This document shows positions 9,712 to 11,080 of a stretch of 11,080 bases of DNA, one piece after another. Source of the stretch: Conidiobolus incongruus B7586 (taxonomy: Eukaryota; Entomophthoromycota; Entomophthoromycetes; Entomophthorales; Conidiobolaceae); the NCBI GenBank assembly GCA_000697335.1, contig JNEM01014113.1, positions 1-11,080 of the forward strand, in the 5' to 3' direction. How positions within the stretch are numbered: position 1 is the stretch's first letter; each line of letters starts with the position of its first letter. The notes under the pieces were generated by a model. That model worked only from the letters and a program-made list of their open reading frames with translations. It was not told where the DNA came from and searched no databases. The position numbers were made by a program, and so were the translations under genes.

Positions 9712-9773
9712 TCCAACTCGAATGTATTATCCTAGTGCTGGAAACTAGGATAATTGTATTGAATTAAGTTGGA
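9712..9773. repeat. Compound inverted repeat / hairpin
   Basis: A perfect 10-bp stem ATTATCCTAG / CTAGGATAAT (9726-9735 and 9745-9754) closes a 9-base loop TGCTGGAAA. It is enclosed by a second perfect arm pair TCCAACT / AGTTGGA (9712-9718 and 9767-9773), with imperfectly matched sequence between the two stems. The mixed base composition makes a chance origin unlikely in this AT-rich setting. It could be a structured RNA, a protein-binding cruciform or the core of a miniature inverted-repeat element; no target-site duplication is evident. Confidence 0.6.
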
Positions 9774-9857
9774 GTGTGGATAAGTTATAGGATTAGGATG
9801 TAGTTATATGGAGTTTTATTGGAAGTTTTTGACAAAGACTTGGAGTTAGTTTCCTTC

Positions 9858-9937
9858 AGATAGATAGATAGATAGATAGTTGGATAGATGGATGAGTGAA
9901 TAGATAGATGACTGGATGAATGAATAGATAGATAGAT
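9858..9937. repeat. Imperfect GATA-type tetranucleotide microsatellite
   Basis: An 80-base tract built on AGAT. It has a pure 22-base run at 9858-9879, then a mosaic of GATA, GGAT and GAAT variants, and a second pure run ending at 9937. It is an aged microsatellite with interruptions. GATA cores could incidentally bind GATA factors, but slippage explains the tract. Confidence 0.9.
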
Positions 9938-10240
9938 CCCTGTTGTATTTCCCCCTTTTGATATTAGGATAAGAATGGATCAATTTAAGGGAAAGTAGAA
10001 TAAGAGATAAATTATGGGTAAACTGATATTAAAGGTAAATATATATGGACTAATTGGGTAGATACGTGACATCGAATCTGTCCCACTTTTTCTGATTTTC
10101 AGTTTGACAGATTTTGATTTTGAATAAAATTATTCACCTAGCCAATAAAATGAAAAAATTTGGTTAAAAAAAGATTACTAATTTTTAAATTTATAAAATC
10201 CATCATTTTCTCCTATTGACTATAAAAATAATTTTAAACG

Positions 10241-11080
10241 TTTATTATTGAATTTTATAGTAGTATGACTTTATTCTATTTCAATTGAATAACTTCTATT
10301 TTATTTTGAATATTATATAAATTTATTAGTAAAACCACCATTTTAAGTTATATCCTGTTTTTCTTTTATATTATTTATTATTGATATTAGTGATAATAAT
10401 AAAAAATTTTTTAAACTATATTTGATCAAAGCTATACTTAGTTGGTTAAACCAACAGGAAAACTATGAATCTTAATATTTTAACAAATTAATTTTTTTCA
10501 ATTATATTGTCTTGTCCTTGTTTTAAAAAATGAATTAAGTTAAGAAAATATTTAATCATATAAAAACTCTTATTGATAAATTTAAAATTGCTAAATAAGC
10601 TCAAATCAAAAATTAAAAATATAAAGATAATCTTTTGTTTATTTTAGTTAATTTTGTTATATTTCAAAATAATTTAATTTTTAAAACTTTTAAAATAGAT
10701 CTATCAAACTTTTTAATATTTAATTAGTCTTAATTTAAAGACTTAACTTATTTTAATACTAAAGAATAAAATAATAATAAATTTTATCTTTTATTTTTTT
10801 AAATAAAGCTTTAATATCATATGAAAAATAATTAAAAAAGTATTTATTTCTCCTTTTTAGAAAGTTATTATCAAAAACATATAAAAATAAAATATGACAT
10901 TTAGATAATAAATTAAATTAAAATAATAATAAAATATGATATTAAAACCATTATGATTAATATAAAATAATTTAAAAGATTAATATTTTATATAATTTTT
11001 AATTTTTTTAAATTATAGATTTTTTATTAAATAAAAAAAAATTAAAAAAAATTAATTAAATATATAATTATAATATTAAA
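10241..11080. other. CG-free, extremely AT-rich block at the right end
   Basis: From 10241 to the window end I find no CG dinucleotide and no recognisable gene. The composition is A/T strings like those of the first 2.9 kb. The one conspicuous word is a 15-base near-palindrome at 10441-10455 (GTTGGTT, one base, AACCAAC). The block looks like the same class of sequence as the left end. Confidence 0.65.

Larger units (their letters stand above)
8864..10240. other. Non-coding region upstream of RIC8
   Basis: About 1.4 kb with no supportable gene. Near the gene it must hold the RIC8 promoter. Beyond that it carries small repeats (9248-9271), a hairpin (9712-9773) and a microsatellite (9858-9937), listed separately. 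CG dinucleotides are present here, as in the rest of the gene island, and the last is at about 10239-10240. Confidence 0.6.

Overview
This 11 kb window looks like nuclear DNA of an AT-rich fungus. The evidence is two genes split by very short introns (49 to 65 nt, one with a perfect TACTAAC branch site), fungal-type epsin architecture, and a RIC8 homologue, a family found in animals, filamentous and early-diverging fungi and Dictyostelium but absent from Saccharomyces cerevisiae. The lineage cannot be fixed from sequence alone. An AT-rich early-diverging fungus or an ascomycete or basidiomycete with AT isochores would both fit, and an amoeba is less likely because of intron size and branch site.

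Layout: 1-2918 is extremely AT-rich, has no CG dinucleotide and carries no recognisable gene, only one faint coding-like run near 847-1026. 2919-4690 is non-coding but of ordinary composition and ends in the epsin promoter. 4691-6403 (+) is a complete six-exon epsin gene. 6404-6883 is an intergenic spacer. 6884-6956 (-) is an intact elongator tRNA-Met(CAU) with its Pol III terminator. 7167-8863 (-) is a complete six-exon RIC8 (synembryn) gene. 8864-10240 is non-coding, with a small compound hairpin and a GATA-type microsatellite. 10241-11080 returns to the CG-free, extremely AT-rich composition of the left end.

The two protein genes converge on the tRNA. Both intron-exon models were built by hand from conserved protein sequence and splice signals, and every junction keeps frame: epsin 479 aa, RIC8 473 aa. 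The genes are not obviously in one pathway. Epsin is an endocytic adaptor linking PI(4,5)P2 membranes, ubiquitinated cargo, clathrin and EH-domain proteins. RIC8 is a chaperone and nucleotide exchange factor for G-protein alpha subunits. I see ordinary housekeeping genes in a gene island between AT-rich blocks, not a new multi-gene system. The points most worth a second look are an altered lipid-binding site in the epsin ENTH domain, a non-consensus splice donor inside that domain, the CG-void flanks, and the hairpin at 9712-9773.
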